Shown here: piece by piece, positions 8,639 to 18,800 of the stretch
How positions within the stretch are numbered: the stretch's first letter is position 1
How the letters are laid out: each line of letters starts with the position of its first letter
From: CAMPKL01 sp963817465
Lineage (GTDB): Bacteria; Acidobacteriota; Terriglobia; Bryobacterales; UBA6623
Assembly: GCA_963817465.1 (NCBI GenBank)
Contig: CAWFOP010000006.1
Coordinates: forward strand, 1-64,000
Direction: 5' to 3'
DNA length: 64,000 nt
Notes under the pieces: generated by a model
The model's input: the letters and a program-made list of their open reading frames with translations, nothing else
Databases searched by the model: none
Told to the model about the DNA's origin: nothing
Made by a program: the position numbers and the translations under genes

Positions 8639-9953
8639 TTATTCTTCGTTCGTGTTGACGGTCGGGACCACCGACATGCCCGGCCGCAGCAAGTGATCGG
8701 GATCTTGCCCCTCGTCGAAGACGATCTTGACGGGGACGCGCTGCACTACCTTCACGTAGTTGCCCGTCGCGTTCTCGGGCGGCAGCAGGCTGAAGCGCGC
8801 GCCGGTGGCGGCGGAGATGCTCTGCACGCGGCCTTTGTATTTCCGGCCCCCGTAGGCGTCGACCTCGATCTCGGCGGGCTGGCCGGGGTGCATATTCTCG
8901 AGTTGGCTCTCCTTGAAGTTTGCGATCACCCACACCTCGTTCAAGGGGACGACAGCCATCAACGGCTGCCCGGCTTGGACGATCTCGCCCGTCTCCACGC
9001 TGCGCCTGCTGACCGTGCCGCTCACGGGCGCCTTCACGACCGTATAGTCGAGGTTGAGCTGCGCCTGGTCGAGGTCCGCCTGCTTGCGCAACACGTTGGC
9101 CTGCAGCGATTGGACGCGCGCCCGCGAGGCGGCGACTTGCTGCGGCGCGGTGTCGGCGGCCTGCACGTCCGCCTGAGCCTTGGCGAGGTTGGCCTGTTGC
9201 TGCCCGAGCCGGCTGCGGGCGACGGAGACGCCCTGCCGCGCCTCTTGCAATTGGGCCTGCACTGCTTCCAATTGCGCGTCGGCGGACTTCCGTCTTGGAC
9301 TGCGCGGTATCGAACTGCTGCTGCGATATTTCCTCTTTGGCGATCAAGCTGCGGTAGCGTTCCAGGTCCTTGGCGACGGTGTCGCGGTTCGCTTGCGCTT
9401 GGCGCACCATCGCTTGGGCCGAAGCCAGCCGCGCTTGCGCCGCGCCGACTTCGTCCTCGGCGGCGGTGACGCCGGCGCGGGCCTGATCGACGGACGCTCC
9501 GGCGCCCGAGAGCTGGCTCGAAGAGGTTTCCGACACGATCGGGACCTGCGACTGCGACGCCGACAGATCGGCTCTGGCTTGCGCTAACTCGGCTTGCGCT
9601 TGCTCGAGCGCGACTTGGTAGTCGCGAGGGTCGATCTTGACCAGAACGGCGCCGGCCTCGACGTGTTGATTGTTCTCGACGTCGATCTCGAGCGCCGTTC
9701 CGCCGACCTTCGCGGCGATCGAGTGAATGCGCCCGTCGATCTGCGCGTCGTCGGTGCTTTCGAGGCCCCTGGTGCTGTACCAGTAGTAGCCCGCGGCGCC
9801 GACCGCGACCAGCACCGCCGCGCCCAGAATGAAGCGGCTGCGCGGGGTGCGCTTGGGGGCGGGCGGTTCGGGCGGCGTCTGTTTCCCGGCGCCGTTCGAG
9901 CGCTGCTCGTCGTCGGCTGCTTTTTCTTCAGGGGCGAGAACGCTATTGGCCAT
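8639..9953 (-). CDS. HlyD/EmrA-family membrane-fusion protein, frameshifted
   Basis: Periplasmic adaptor that would bridge the MFS pump and the TolC-like channel. The first part (from 9953) has a cytoplasmic tail, one membrane helix (FILGAAVLVAVGAAGYYWY), the biotinyl-lipoyl half-motif and the start of a long coiled-coil hairpin. At 9290/9291 the frame shifts by one base. The second part (8639 to about 9290) completes the coiled coil, the second lipoyl half (TVVKAPVSGTVSRRSVETG) and the beta-barrel (VWVIANFKESQLENMHPGQ). Removing one G of the minus-strand GG at that point restores a continuous product of about 437 residues (AQSKT-KSADAQLEAVQ). The start overlaps the TolC gene end by 11 bases. 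The indel may be a real mutation or an assembly error; everything else suggests a functional gene. Confidence 0.85.
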
Positions 9954-11352
9954 GGGCTTCTCCCGTCAGCCAGCGGCTGATGTTTCCCTCGATGCCTCCG
10001 ACGGCGCGGGCCAGCGAAGCCTTCGCCAGATTGAAGGAATAGAGACTGCTGATGTAGTTTTCGTTCGCCGCTGCAAGCGCTTCTTGGGCTTGCACGACTT
10101 CCAGGTTGTCGGTGACTCCGGCGGCGAAGCGATCGCGCGCTTGCTGTTCCTGCTGCTGGCCCAGGTCGACGGCGCTGCGGTTGACGTCGACCTGCTCGGC
10201 GGCGGAGTGCAGGTCGAGCAGCGAGCTGCGGATCTCGAAGCCGATGCGCGCGCGCAGGTCGGCTAGCTGCGCCTGTTGCTGATCGAGGGCGGCCTGGGCC
10301 TCCAGCGTTTCGCCTTTCGTCTTGCCGCCGGTGTAGAGCGGGATGTCGAGATTCACGGCGGCGCTATAGGTGCCGTGCGAGTCGGCGGGGCTCGGCCCCT
10401 GCACCCCGTAGTTACCGTTGAACGAGAGCGTCGGCAGGCGCTGCGAATGCGCCGCCTTCACGCGATATTCGGCGGCCCGCACCTGGGCTTCGAGGCTGCG
10501 GTAATCCATGCGCGTCTCATACGCCTTGGCGAGCGCGTCGTCGTAGGCGATGGGCTCGGCGGCCGAGTAGGGCAGCTTGTCGGCCAAGTCGATTTGCTGG
10601 CCCGAAGGCAGGCCGATGGCGCGCGCGAGCTGCAGCTTTTGCTTCTCGTACTCGTTCCGGTAGGCGATCAGGCGCTGGCGTTGCGACTGCAGCTCGACCT
10701 GGGCGCGCAGCACGTCGATGGCCGGCAGCAGCCCGGCGTTCTTGCGGTCGACGGCCTGGTTGTGAGCGGCTTCGGCGAGTGAGACTTGCGCTTGAGAGGC
10801 CTCGATGCGGCTGGCGCCCGCCACGGCTTGCATGTAGAGCGAGGTCACCACCAGCACGACCGTTTCGCGGGCGTCTTGGTAAGAAAACTTCGCCGCCTCG
10901 TGGTTTTCCTTGCCGGCCCGCGACTGGTTCAGCGACTCGAAGTCGAAAATCTTTTGCGAGACCGAACCGCGCGCGTCGAAGACGCCGAACGGGCCGACGA
11001 TGGGGTTGATGCCGGGAAAGCCCCCGAAGCCGAAGGCGGCCAGGTTGTTCTGGTGCGACGACTCGTCGACCGAGGCGCGGATTTCGGGCAGCATCTCGCT
11101 GAGCGCGACCAGCCTCCGCCCGCGCGCGGCGCGCTCGGCGCCGCTGCTCAGCACCGCGCCCAGGTTGCGCCGCAGGCCGAGCTGAATCGCCGCGTCGAGC
11201 GACAACGCCAGCGACTCGGCCGAAGCCTCGCCCTCGGGCGCCGCGCCGAGGAACGGGTTGTTCGACGACAGGTCGGCGCTGATCTGGGCGAAGGCCCCGG
11301 ACGGCCCGAAGCAGACGGCGGCGGCGAGCAGAGCTAGCGCGGCGGTTCTCAT
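9943..11352 (-). CDS. TolC/OprM-family outer-membrane efflux protein
   Basis: About 469 residues from the ATG at 11352, which overlaps the TetR stop by four bases (ATGA) and starts a clear signal peptide (MRTAALALLAAAVCF...AFAQ). Two OEP repeats are visible, each with long helices and a GxxxxxDVLRAQVELQ-type segment (NAGLLPAIDVLRAQVELQ; FAAGVTDNLEVVQAQEALA), plus beta-strand segments such as FDARGSVSQKIFDF and YSAAVNLDIPLYTGGKTKG. The trimeric product would form the outer-membrane and periplasmic tunnel for the HlyD/MFS pair encoded downstream. Gene order TetR-TolC-HlyD-MFS with overlapping ends indicates one transcript. Substrate not deducible. Confidence 0.93.
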   Translation of the reverse strand: MRTAALALLAAAVCFGPSGAFAQISADLSSNNPFLGAAPEGEASAESLALSLDAAIQLGLRRNLGAVLSSGAERAARGRRLVALSEMLPEIRASVDESSHQNNLAAFGFGGFPGINPIVGPFGVFDARGSVSQKIFDFESLNQSRAGKENHEAAKFSYQDARETVVLVVTSLYMQAVAGASRIEASQAQVSLAEAAHNQAVDRKNAGLLPAIDVLRAQVELQSQRQRLIAYRNEYEKQKLQLARAIGLPSGQQIDLADKLPYSAAEPIAYDDALAKAYETRMDYRSLEAQVRAAEYRVKAAHSQRLPTLSFNGNYGVQGPSPADSHGTYSAAVNLDIPLYTGGKTKGETLEAQAALDQQQAQLADLRARIGFEIRSSLLDLHSAAEQVDVNRSAVDLGQQQEQQARDRFAAGVTDNLEVVQAQEALAAANENYISSLYSFNLAKASLARAVGGIEGNISRWLTGEAHGQ

Positions 11353-11975
11353 TGCACTCCCAGCCCCTTGCACAAGATCGTCGTCAACGCCGCGATGTCT
11401 TGTTCGACGGTGGTCGTGGTCCAACCCAGGCAGCGGCCCAGCATCAGCCCGCGGGTCGATTCGTAGAGCACGCTGGTGGCGGCTTCGATGGACGGCGTCT
11501 CGATTTCGCCGCGCTCCTGGGCTTGGCTGAGCATCGCGTTGAGGTAGTCGAGCTGCGAGCGGTACAGGTCACGGATCTCGTCGTTGAGCGAGGCCGGGTG
11601 CGTGATGCTGCCGAACCAGGAGTGATAGGCGTTGAAGAAGTCGCGGTTCGCCTCGAGGTATTCGAAGCGCGTGCGCACGAAGGCCTCGATCTTGGCGCGG
11701 GCGCCGTGGGCCTGCTCGGTGCGGTCGCGGGTGAGCTCGATCAGCTCGGTGATGCCCTGCCGCAGGGCCGCCAGAAAGATCTCCTGCTTGGAGGGGAAAT
11801 ATTGGTAGACGGTGCCCTTGGCGATACCCGCGACCTCGGCGATTTCGTCGACCGTGGCGTCGCGGAAGTCCTTTTTTGAAAACACCTTGCGCGCCGCCGC
11901 GACGATCTCCGAACAGCGGAACTGCGTCACGACATCTTGCTTGGTGCGAACTGCTTGATCAGCCATTGAACTCAT
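11349..11975 (-). CDS. TetR/AcrR-family transcriptional repressor of efflux operon
   Basis: A 208-residue regulator. The N-terminal TetR helix-turn-helix is clear at about residues 20-65 (EIAEVAGIAKGTVYQYFPSK); the C-terminal helical domain would bind a ligand. It is the first gene of the efflux operon, and its stop overlaps the TolC start (ATGA). A perfect 13-bp inverted repeat overlaps its own start region, which points to autoregulation and hence ligand-controlled expression of the pump. Two starts are possible: ATG at 11975, inside the inner arm of the repeat, or ATG at 11966 (MADQAV), just beyond it; neither has a strong Shine-Dalgarno sequence. The repressor role follows from family and operator placement. 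Confidence 0.92.
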   Translation of the reverse strand: MSSMADQAVRTKQDVVTQFRCSEIVAAARKVFSKKDFRDATVDEIAEVAGIAKGTVYQYFPSKQEIFLAALRQGITELIELTRDRTEQAHGARAKIEAFVRTRFEYLEANRDFFNAYHSWFGSITHPASLNDEIRDLYRSQLDYLNAMLSQAQERGEIETPSIEAATSVLYESTRGLMLGRCLGWTTTTVEQDIAALTTILCKGLGVQ

Positions 11976-12003
11976 CAGTCATTTTTTCGTACTGATGAGT
12001 TCA
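11967..12003. promoter_or_regulatory. Perfect palindromic operator for the TetR regulator
   Basis: TGAACTCATCAGT (11967-11979) and its exact reverse complement ACTGATGAGTTCA (11991-12003) flank an 11-base T-rich spacer. It covers the start region of the tetR-like gene. On the minus strand TTGCCA, 18 bases, then TACGAT lie directly upstream and could be the -35/-10 boxes, putting the operator just downstream of the -10. Confidence 0.8.
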
Positions 12004-12091
12004 TCGTAGCGAATGCTCTGTCGCTTGGCAAATGATTTGACAAATCGGGAGGCCCCCGGTGTTACTTGCAGGCATCGTCTAAAATTGCCAC

Positions 12092-12256
12092 GTGCTCGAT
12101 TGGGCGAAGTGCGTCGCCTCCCTCACGGCCGCCGGGGCGGCCGCGGCGGCTTACTTGGTCGCGCTGGAGGTCTTCACGAAGAAGGCGGCGCCGGGCTATT
12201 GGGCCGGCGTCAATCGGAACTTGGAGAACCTGCGGTCATTGCTGGACGAGGGTTAG
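12092..12256 (+). CDS. Small predicted membrane protein (54 aa)
   Basis: A GTG-started frame of 54 residues with one hydrophobic alanine-rich segment (SLTAAGAAAAAYLVALEVF) followed by a basic/aromatic tail (TKKAAPGYWAGVNRNLENLR). Length and layout fit a single-pass small membrane protein, transcribed away from the tetR-like gene. No family is recognised and no strong ribosome-binding site is visible. It could be non-coding. Confidence 0.35.
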   Translation: MLDWAKCVASLTAAGAAAAAYLVALEVFTKKAAPGYWAGVNRNLENLRSLLDEG

Positions 12257-12320
12257 GGCATACGGTTGGCGGGCTTCGCCGGCGGCGGTCGGGCCTGTTG
12301 ATACGGTCTCGCTTGTGCTT

Positions 12321-12360
12321 ACGCCGCTTCGCGGCGTGTTACAGGCGGGCGCCCTGTAAC
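12321..12360. repeat. Double-hairpin REP-like repeat, copy 2
   Basis: Same order and spacing of the two hairpins as at 6990-7030, with two substitutions and one deletion. It abuts repeat copy A (12390-12627). Confidence 0.75.
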
Positions 12361-12389
12361 CACTGGGCAGCTTCGGGTTGCTCCGAAAT

Positions 12390-12627
12390 CCCCTCTCTCA
12401 CGAGTCTGTGTGAAAACGCCGGCGCGACCTCGTCCGGAGGACGAAGCAATGGATAGCCCCGGGTGAGCGGAGGACCCGGGGTCTTAAAACGCGATCCAAG
12501 ATAATCTTTCCAAAATACTTTCCGTCCAGTCGATCCCCGGATTCCGCTCCGCTCGATCCGGGGCTGTTCGTTGCTCCGCCCTTGCGGGCGCAACACGAGC
12601 ATCTCGTTTTCACACAGGCTCTCACGC
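12390..12627. repeat. Multi-hairpin MITE-like repeat, copy A
   Basis: Termini GAGTCTGTGTGAAAACG and CGTTTTCACACAGGCTC are inverted repeats; TCAC occurs immediately outside both. Inside are hairpins based on CCCCGGGT/ACCCGGGG-like, CCCCGGAT/ATCCGGGG, GTTGC..GCAAC and CCTCGTCCGGAGGACG. It is in the opposite orientation to copies B, C and D. It lies between small-ORF DNA and the 3' end of the next minus-strand gene, outside coding sequence. Confidence 0.85.
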
Positions 12628-12640
12628 GCGAGCGATCGCC

Positions 12641-14044
12641 TCAGCGCAGGCCGAGCCAGCGAACGGTGTTGAAGCTGTCGCGGTATTGCTGCGAGAAGTG
12701 CTTGCCGTTGCAGCCGGTGCAAGCCCCCAGCGCGCCGCCTGTGAAAATGGCGAAAGCGCGGTCCCGCCAGACCTGCGCGCCGGTCCGCGCGTATAGCCAG
12801 GCGTAGCCGGGAGCGATGAGCTGGTTGAGATCCGGGGCGCCTTTGGTGAAGTCGGACGTCTGACGGGAGTACCAAAAGGCTTGCTGATCGGGAATCCAGG
12901 CCCAATCCCAAAGCTTGGCCAGCGCATTTTCCACGGCCGGCTGGACGCGGGGATCGCCCGTCGCCTCGAAATGCTGGATCAGGGCGCTCACCGTGAGGCC
13001 CACCATGAACGGCTGCATCTCCGCGGCTCCCGGTTCGTCGGCGACGCCGCCGACAAACCATTGGTCGAGATGGCCTAGGGCTTCGGCCACGGCGCGCTCA
13101 TGGAATTGAAAGTTCCGCGGCTCTAATGCGGCGGCGTCCGTCTGAGCCTGCAGCAGGAAGGCGGTCTCTCGCGACAACTTGACGTCGACATTCCCTCGCA
13201 GACTCGAATACGCGGAGTGCTCCGCCAATCCGATGATTCCCAGCTTGCTGTCCTGGCGACCGGTGCGCTCGTAGTCCAGGCGCAGACCGGCGGGAAAGAC
13301 GCGCCAGCCGGTGACGCGCCCGATGTCCTTGGGGTCGCCGCTCTGCATCACATAGCCGAGATAGACGCCGCGCACCTTTTCGGCGCAGTCCAGCCAGGCC
13401 GGGTCGCCGGTGTAGTCGGCGATTTGATACATCACGCGCAAACCGTCGTAGTACCAAACGTTGCCCTCCCACGTGCCGCTTTTGACGATGTAATCGCCGT
13501 CGCAGAAGCTGCGGCCGATGCTCAACATGTCGCCCTTCCACTTCCGGAAAGCGGCCGTTAGCGACGGGTCGCCCACTGACTGCGGGAGGCGCGAGCGGAC
13601 AGGCGCCGCTTGGACGGCGCCGACCCCTTGACCGGCGGCGACCACGTTAATGGTCCACTGCGCGGAGTGCGAGACGCCGCCGCTGGTCATCGTGACGGTG
13701 ATGGTCTGTTCGCCCAGCGGAGCGGTCGGCGCCAGGTCGAGTCGCAATAGCGTGCCCTGTTGCGGGGTCCAGCCGATCGGCGCGCCGCAACAGAATTGAT
13801 CCAGTTGGGGATAGCTCGCGACGATGCCTTTGGGCGCCGCGGTGGCCAAGGCGTACTTGCTGCGCTGCCCTTGGACGATCCGAGAATCAATCTGCAGGAA
13901 CAGAGGATAGCCGCGCGTGGCGGTCACCGGTCCGCGCAAGCCGATCGCAAAATCGTAGTTCGTTTGGCAGTTCGCCGTCATCAGCAAGCCGGCGAGGCCC
14001 AAAGCGGTTAAGAAGCGTCCTAACATTCCAATGCTTTTTTTCAC
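12641..14044 (-). CDS. Secreted alpha-helical-barrel protein of unknown activity
   Basis: A 467-residue protein with an N-terminal export signal (GRFLTALGLAGLLMTANC), a beta-sandwich-like region about residues 28-135 (LGEQTITVTMTSGG) and a C-terminal helical part rich in Trp and Tyr (WYYDGLRVMYQIADYTGDPAW, ALAKLWDWAWIP, WLYARTGAQVWRDRAF). The latter resembles the alpha/alpha-toroid of polysaccharide lyases and six-hairpin glycosidases, but no catalytic motif is recognised, so no enzyme activity is assigned. A CTGCNGKHF segment near the C-terminus could bind a metal. It lies downstream of a membrane-bound regulator on the same strand, next to a TonB receptor/glycosidase cluster, which suggests a role in carbohydrate breakdown; that is inference. 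Confidence 0.7.
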   Translation of the reverse strand: MKKSIGMLGRFLTALGLAGLLMTANCQTNYDFAIGLRGPVTATRGYPLFLQIDSRIVQGQRSKYALATAAPKGIVASYPQLDQFCCGAPIGWTPQQGTLLRLDLAPTAPLGEQTITVTMTSGGVSHSAQWTINVVAAGQGVGAVQAAPVRSRLPQSVGDPSLTAAFRKWKGDMLSIGRSFCDGDYIVKSGTWEGNVWYYDGLRVMYQIADYTGDPAWLDCAEKVRGVYLGYVMQSGDPKDIGRVTGWRVFPAGLRLDYERTGRQDSKLGIIGLAEHSAYSSLRGNVDVKLSRETAFLLQAQTDAAALEPRNFQFHERAVAEALGHLDQWFVGGVADEPGAAEMQPFMVGLTVSALIQHFEATGDPRVQPAVENALAKLWDWAWIPDQQAFWYSRQTSDFTKGAPDLNQLIAPGYAWLYARTGAQVWRDRAFAIFTGGALGACTGCNGKHFSQQYRDSFNTVRWLGLR

Positions 14045-14240
14045 GGGGGGAAGGGGGATCTCGATCTCGCGACGATCATGCCCACGCCGGTCGAACGCAG
14101 GCCGGGCCGAAGTGCGGCGGCTTGAGAACGTCCGGCTTCGACTCCGCCGCTACGCCGAGTATACGGTCAGCTTCGGGCAAGCGTAAACCCCAGTACCGTA
14201 AGATTTAACCCGCGACGCAGGCTCCGGCGCCCGTTTGGGG

Positions 14241-15629
14241 TCACTGGAGTTGCGATGGAGCGAAGCGCTGCTGAGCGGAAAAGAGCAGGTTGTTGCTATC
14301 GAGCGGCTCGAGCAAGCGCAACGCGGCGGGATGGTACCGCGTGGGAACGCCCTCGCGAACCTCGACCTCGAGCACGAGTTGGAAGAACCACGGTCCGCGA
14401 GCGTGTTCGGACTTCTCGCGCAGGTAGCCCAGCATCGTTGTTAAATCGGCGGGATTGGTCAGGTATTCGACGGCGGCTTGCGTAGCGAAATGGTTCAGCC
14501 CGTTCACCAGCAGCAATCGCCCGCCGCCATGCAAGCCGGGCAACATCGAGATAAGGGCGTAGTCGAGCCGGCGTTCGTTCAAGTAGCTTGGATACTCAGA
14601 GAAGTAGGCGCTCCGCTCGGTCGATTGGGGATTCGAGATCACGATCGACCGCGGGGTTTCGCCTTCATGGCTCCGCAGGCGGAAAGGACGGTTTTCGAGC
14701 AACGGGCCGACCCAACCATTCGTGTCGCTGTTTCCGAACAAGATGGCGCCGGCGCCGCGAAAATCATCCCACGTGAGCGAATCGCTTTCGGCGAACCGCA
14801 GACGCCTTCCGGCCGAACCGAATAGCTGGGCCAGCAGCAGTCCGGCGAAGCCTTCTCCTTTTTTGATCTGCGAACGGTTGGGCGTGAGATAGATATAGCC
14901 TCCCGACGGCATCTCGAACACCTGCCGGATGGTTTTCTCCTCGGCCTCGCTCACGCGCAGACTCGGATTGACCAGATCGCCGCCGCGGGGCTCCGCATAG
15001 TGCTTGATCACCGCGGTCAGCGGGCTGCTGAAACACAGCACCGCGCCCTGCGGATCGTGCAGCCAAGGCCCCCAAAACTCGGCGATCGCGCCGTCGGGGT
15101 CCGCCAAGGCGCCGTTAAGCGAAGGCGAGTCGGGTCCCGGCGCCGTGACGCGGCCGGCGAAAAACGTCGCGACGCCTACGGCTACGACGACGGCGGCGAT
15201 TCTCAGAGCCGGCTGTGCAGCCGCCCGTCGCAATACGTCCGGCTGCAAGAGGCCCAGCGGGCTCAACCGGCGTTGGAAGACGGGAACGTAGTGACCGACC
15301 GGCACTTCGATGAAAATCGAATCAAAACGACCTTCGTCGCGATAATACTGATCGAGTTTTTCTCTCAGCAGGTGCGCTTGACGCCGTACGGTTGAATCGG
15401 AATTCGAAGCAAAATCGCTGCGCCGGTGGAAAACTTCGGTCGCGAGCAGGTACTCGTTGATCCGCTCGCTTTCGCCCTTAACCGTTAAATCGCAGATGTA
15501 GCGCAGGAACGATTGCAGACGGTCCGACCGCCGAAACCCCGCTCCGGCGAAGATCCGCTCCAGTTGTTCGGCAACCTCTTCCCGAGAAACATCCCCTGCC
15601 GTTTCTCGCCCGATATGGGGCATTCGCAT
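14241..15629 (-). CDS. Membrane-anchored DNA-binding regulator (acidobacterial type)
   Basis: A 462-residue protein. Residues about 15-125 match a domain frequent in acidobacterial genomes at the N-terminus of sensor-like proteins (EQLERIFAGAGFRRSDRLQS, RINEYLLATEVF, DSTVRRQAHLLREKLDQYY, IFIEVPVGHYVPVF), thought to be a DNA-binding fold related to OmpR/CadC. A single membrane helix follows (about 140-160, ALRIAAVVVAVGVATFFAG), then an extracytoplasmic domain of about 300 residues with no recognised family. Topology suggests a one-component sensor with a cytoplasmic DNA-binding head and a periplasmic sensing domain. It is divergent from the TonB receptor at 15880, the most likely target. Function is inferred from topology and position. 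Confidence 0.72.
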   Translation of the reverse strand: MRMPHIGRETAGDVSREEVAEQLERIFAGAGFRRSDRLQSFLRYICDLTVKGESERINEYLLATEVFHRRSDFASNSDSTVRRQAHLLREKLDQYYRDEGRFDSIFIEVPVGHYVPVFQRRLSPLGLLQPDVLRRAAAQPALRIAAVVVAVGVATFFAGRVTAPGPDSPSLNGALADPDGAIAEFWGPWLHDPQGAVLCFSSPLTAVIKHYAEPRGGDLVNPSLRVSEAEEKTIRQVFEMPSGGYIYLTPNRSQIKKGEGFAGLLLAQLFGSAGRRLRFAESDSLTWDDFRGAGAILFGNSDTNGWVGPLLENRPFRLRSHEGETPRSIVISNPQSTERSAYFSEYPSYLNERRLDYALISMLPGLHGGGRLLLVNGLNHFATQAAVEYLTNPADLTTMLGYLREKSEHARGPWFFQLVLEVEVREGVPTRYHPAALRLLEPLDSNNLLFSAQQRFAPSQLQ

Positions 15630-15879
15630 AGCAATTGCGACCCCGTCTCGCGGGTGCGCTCAGGAGTATAGTCATCCTCCGTTTGCCGCGTCAAACGCGA
15701 TGGGTTCTTGTATTTTCAGGCTCTTGTAACCGTTCGGCCACCGTTCTTCACGATACGAAAGCGTTCCAGCGAGCTTACAGTGATCAGCGATCGCGCAAGG
15801 TTAATCGCCGCGCGGAGCTTTGGAAAACGGTGAGGAGGCTTCGGCGACGGTGATTTCGCGAACGGGGAAGGAGTCCACG

Positions 15880-18800
15880 ATGACACGACGAAACGATCAA
15901 CCGGCGCCCGCAAGCGATCGGCCCAAGGGGACCTCACTCGGTTTGTGGGCGTCAGCGGCGATGCTCGCCTTGGCGGCCCTTGTTCCGCAAGCGACCCTTG
16001 GTCAGACTTCGACAGGGAGCATTCGCGGCACGGTGGTCGACGCCACGGGAGCGTCGATTCCGAACGCCGCCGTGCGGATCGTCAACACCGACACAGGCCG
16101 AGAGCGGACCGTAAGCACAAACGAGCGCGGCGATTTTGACGCCCCGCTCCTGCCGCTCGGCGATTATGACATTACGGCTGAATTCGAAGGCTTTCAGACC
16201 AAGACCTTACGCGGCGTCACTCTGCAAGTGGACCAGACCGCCGTGCTGCACATCGACATGGAGCCGGGGGCGATTACCGAGACGATCGAGGTGCAAAGCT
16301 CGACCCCGCTGTTGCAATCGCAAGAGTCGTCGTTGGGGCAGGTCATCGAGAACCGCCGCATTATCGACTTGCCGCTGAACGGCCGCAACCCCTTCGCGCT
16401 GGGCCTGCTGGCCGGCGGCGTGACGCCGTTCTCGGGCTTGACGACGAACATGCCCTTCGCGGCCGGCGGCGGCCGACAATCCGGCAACGACATCCTGCTC
16501 GACGGCGTGGACAACAACATGCGGAACTATCAGGGCTCGTCGGGTCGCAACGGCATCACCTACATTCCGACCGTCGACGCCGTGCAGGAGTTCAAGGTCA
16601 AAACGAACAACTTCGCGGCGGAATACGGGCGCTCGGCCGGCTTCACCGTGAACGCGACGATCAAGTCCGGAACGAACGCGTATCACGGCACTTTGTTCGA
16701 GTTTCTGCGCAACGACGCGCTCGACGCCAACAATTTCGTTTCGAACTTCGCCGGACAACCGAAGTCGAAGTTCCGCCAGAATCAGTTCGGCGGTACGTTT
16801 GGCGGACCCGTGCGGCTGCCGGGCTACGACGGTCGCAACAAGACGTTCTTCTTCGGAGACTTTCAGGCGACCCGTATTCGAGAAGCCGCCGGCTCCGAGC
16901 TTCAGGACATCGCGCCGCAGTCCTATCACAACGGCGACTTTTCTTCGTCGGCTCGGGACCTTTACGATCCGATGGCGCGGCGCCTGAACGCGCAGGGCGT
17001 CGTCACTTCCACGCTATTCCCCAACAATTCGCTGCCGCTGAGCCGCATGGATCCGACGGCTCTCGAGATTCAGTCGCTGATCCCGTTGCCCAACGTTGGC
17101 CCGCCTGACGCGATCAACCGCAACTTCTTGGTGAGCTCGCCTCGCGGAACCGATGTAAACCAGGGCGACATTCGAGTGGATCAGGTGTTGTCTCAGTCCA
17201 ACAACCTGATGGTGCGTCTGTCGCGGTCCCGACGCTCGATTCCGAATCAAGGCACGTACATTTACAGCGCCAGCGAACGATTGTTCAACACCGACGGGGT
17301 CGCGGTGAATGACGTGCACATCTTTTCTCCAACCGTCGTCAACGAGTTGCGGGTGGGCTTCACCTACGCCGACAGCAGCAACTCCGCCCTGAAGCAAGAC
17401 GAGGCGCTGGCGTTCGCGAAGAACAACGGCTTGCAATCCGGACCGGTCATCGGCTTTCCGGCGATCAACTTCAACTTCTCGGGCGAGACGTTCGGCGAGA
17501 CGCAGTTCTCGACCTTCTCGGCGGCCGAATCCGACTTGATCTATGAGTACAACTACCATTTAGCGGACAACGTCTCGGTGGTCCGCGGCAATCACACGTT
17601 CAAGCTCGGCGCCGAAGGCAGACGTTTTCGCTTCGATCGCCTGCGCGGCTTTCCTCCCCGCGGCAACTATTTCTTCGGCGCGATCTTCACCGCCGACCCC
17701 TCGCTGCAAAGTGAAACCGGCATTCCCTACGCGGAGTTCTTGCTGGGCCTGCCCACGCGAGCCGTCGGCCAGTATCAGGTCGACTACGCCAGGCAGCGCG
17801 ACGCCTATTTCGGCGGCTTCGTGCAAGACGACTGGCGCGTCTCGCCCAAGCTGACTCTCAATTTGGGCCTGCGGTACGACCTCTACACGCAGCCGATCGA
17901 CGCGAAAGATCGCGGCGGCGTCTTCGACCCCTACAGCGTCTCCGCGGCCGGCCGCCCGGGCATCGTGCGTTTGCCGGGGCAAGACGGCAACACGCGAGCT
18001 GTGGTGGACGGCGACCACAACAATTGGGCGCCCCGCATCGGATTCGCTTATCAGGCGACGCCGAAGTTCGTGGTCCGCGGCGGCTACGGGATCTTCTATG
18101 CGCAGCGTGAGCAGAACGACGAGATCACGGTGATCGGCGACACGCTGATGAACCAACTCGTCATCTCGACTCCGTCCGTGATTCGGGAGACCACGGTCGA
18201 GCCCCCGCTGCGGCTGACCGATCCGCTGCCGGTCGAGGCGTCGATCGACCCGGAGTTCACGGAATTCAGCGCCGCAAGCCCCCTCGGCGCCGACAGCGGC
18301 TCGAACAACGGCGCGGATATTCACAATTCACGCAATCCGATGCTGCAGCAGTTCAATTTTGCTTTGCAGTATCAGTTCGCGAGCAACCTCATGGTCGAAG
18401 CGTCGTACGCCGGAGCGCGCGGCCTGGGCTGGGCGCAGCGCATCGACGTCAATCAGATCAGCTTCGCGCAAGCTCTCGCCGGGCGCCGCGCGCAGTCCGA
18501 CCGGCCGTACCCCTTCCTCGATAGTGCGGTCGGTTTTGACACCGCAAATGTGAACAACTGGTACCACTCGTTCAACCTGCGCGTGGAGCGCCAGTTCTCG
18601 AACGGACTGACTTTCCTGCTCAACCACACCATTTCTAAGAACACCGAGTCGGGCAACGCCGGCAGCTCGACCTTCAGCGGTCAGGGAAACACCCGCGCGA
18701 TGGATAGTTTCGACTGGAGCCGTGAGCGCGGCCTCTCACAGCTCGACGTTTCGCAGAAATTCGTCATGAGCGCGCTTTATGAGCTTCCCTGGGGGCCGGG

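Noticed and set aside
13687..13890. Small frames opposite or within the helical-barrel protein gene
   Set aside because: Shadows of a 467-codon gene with a signal peptide and consistent fold pattern.
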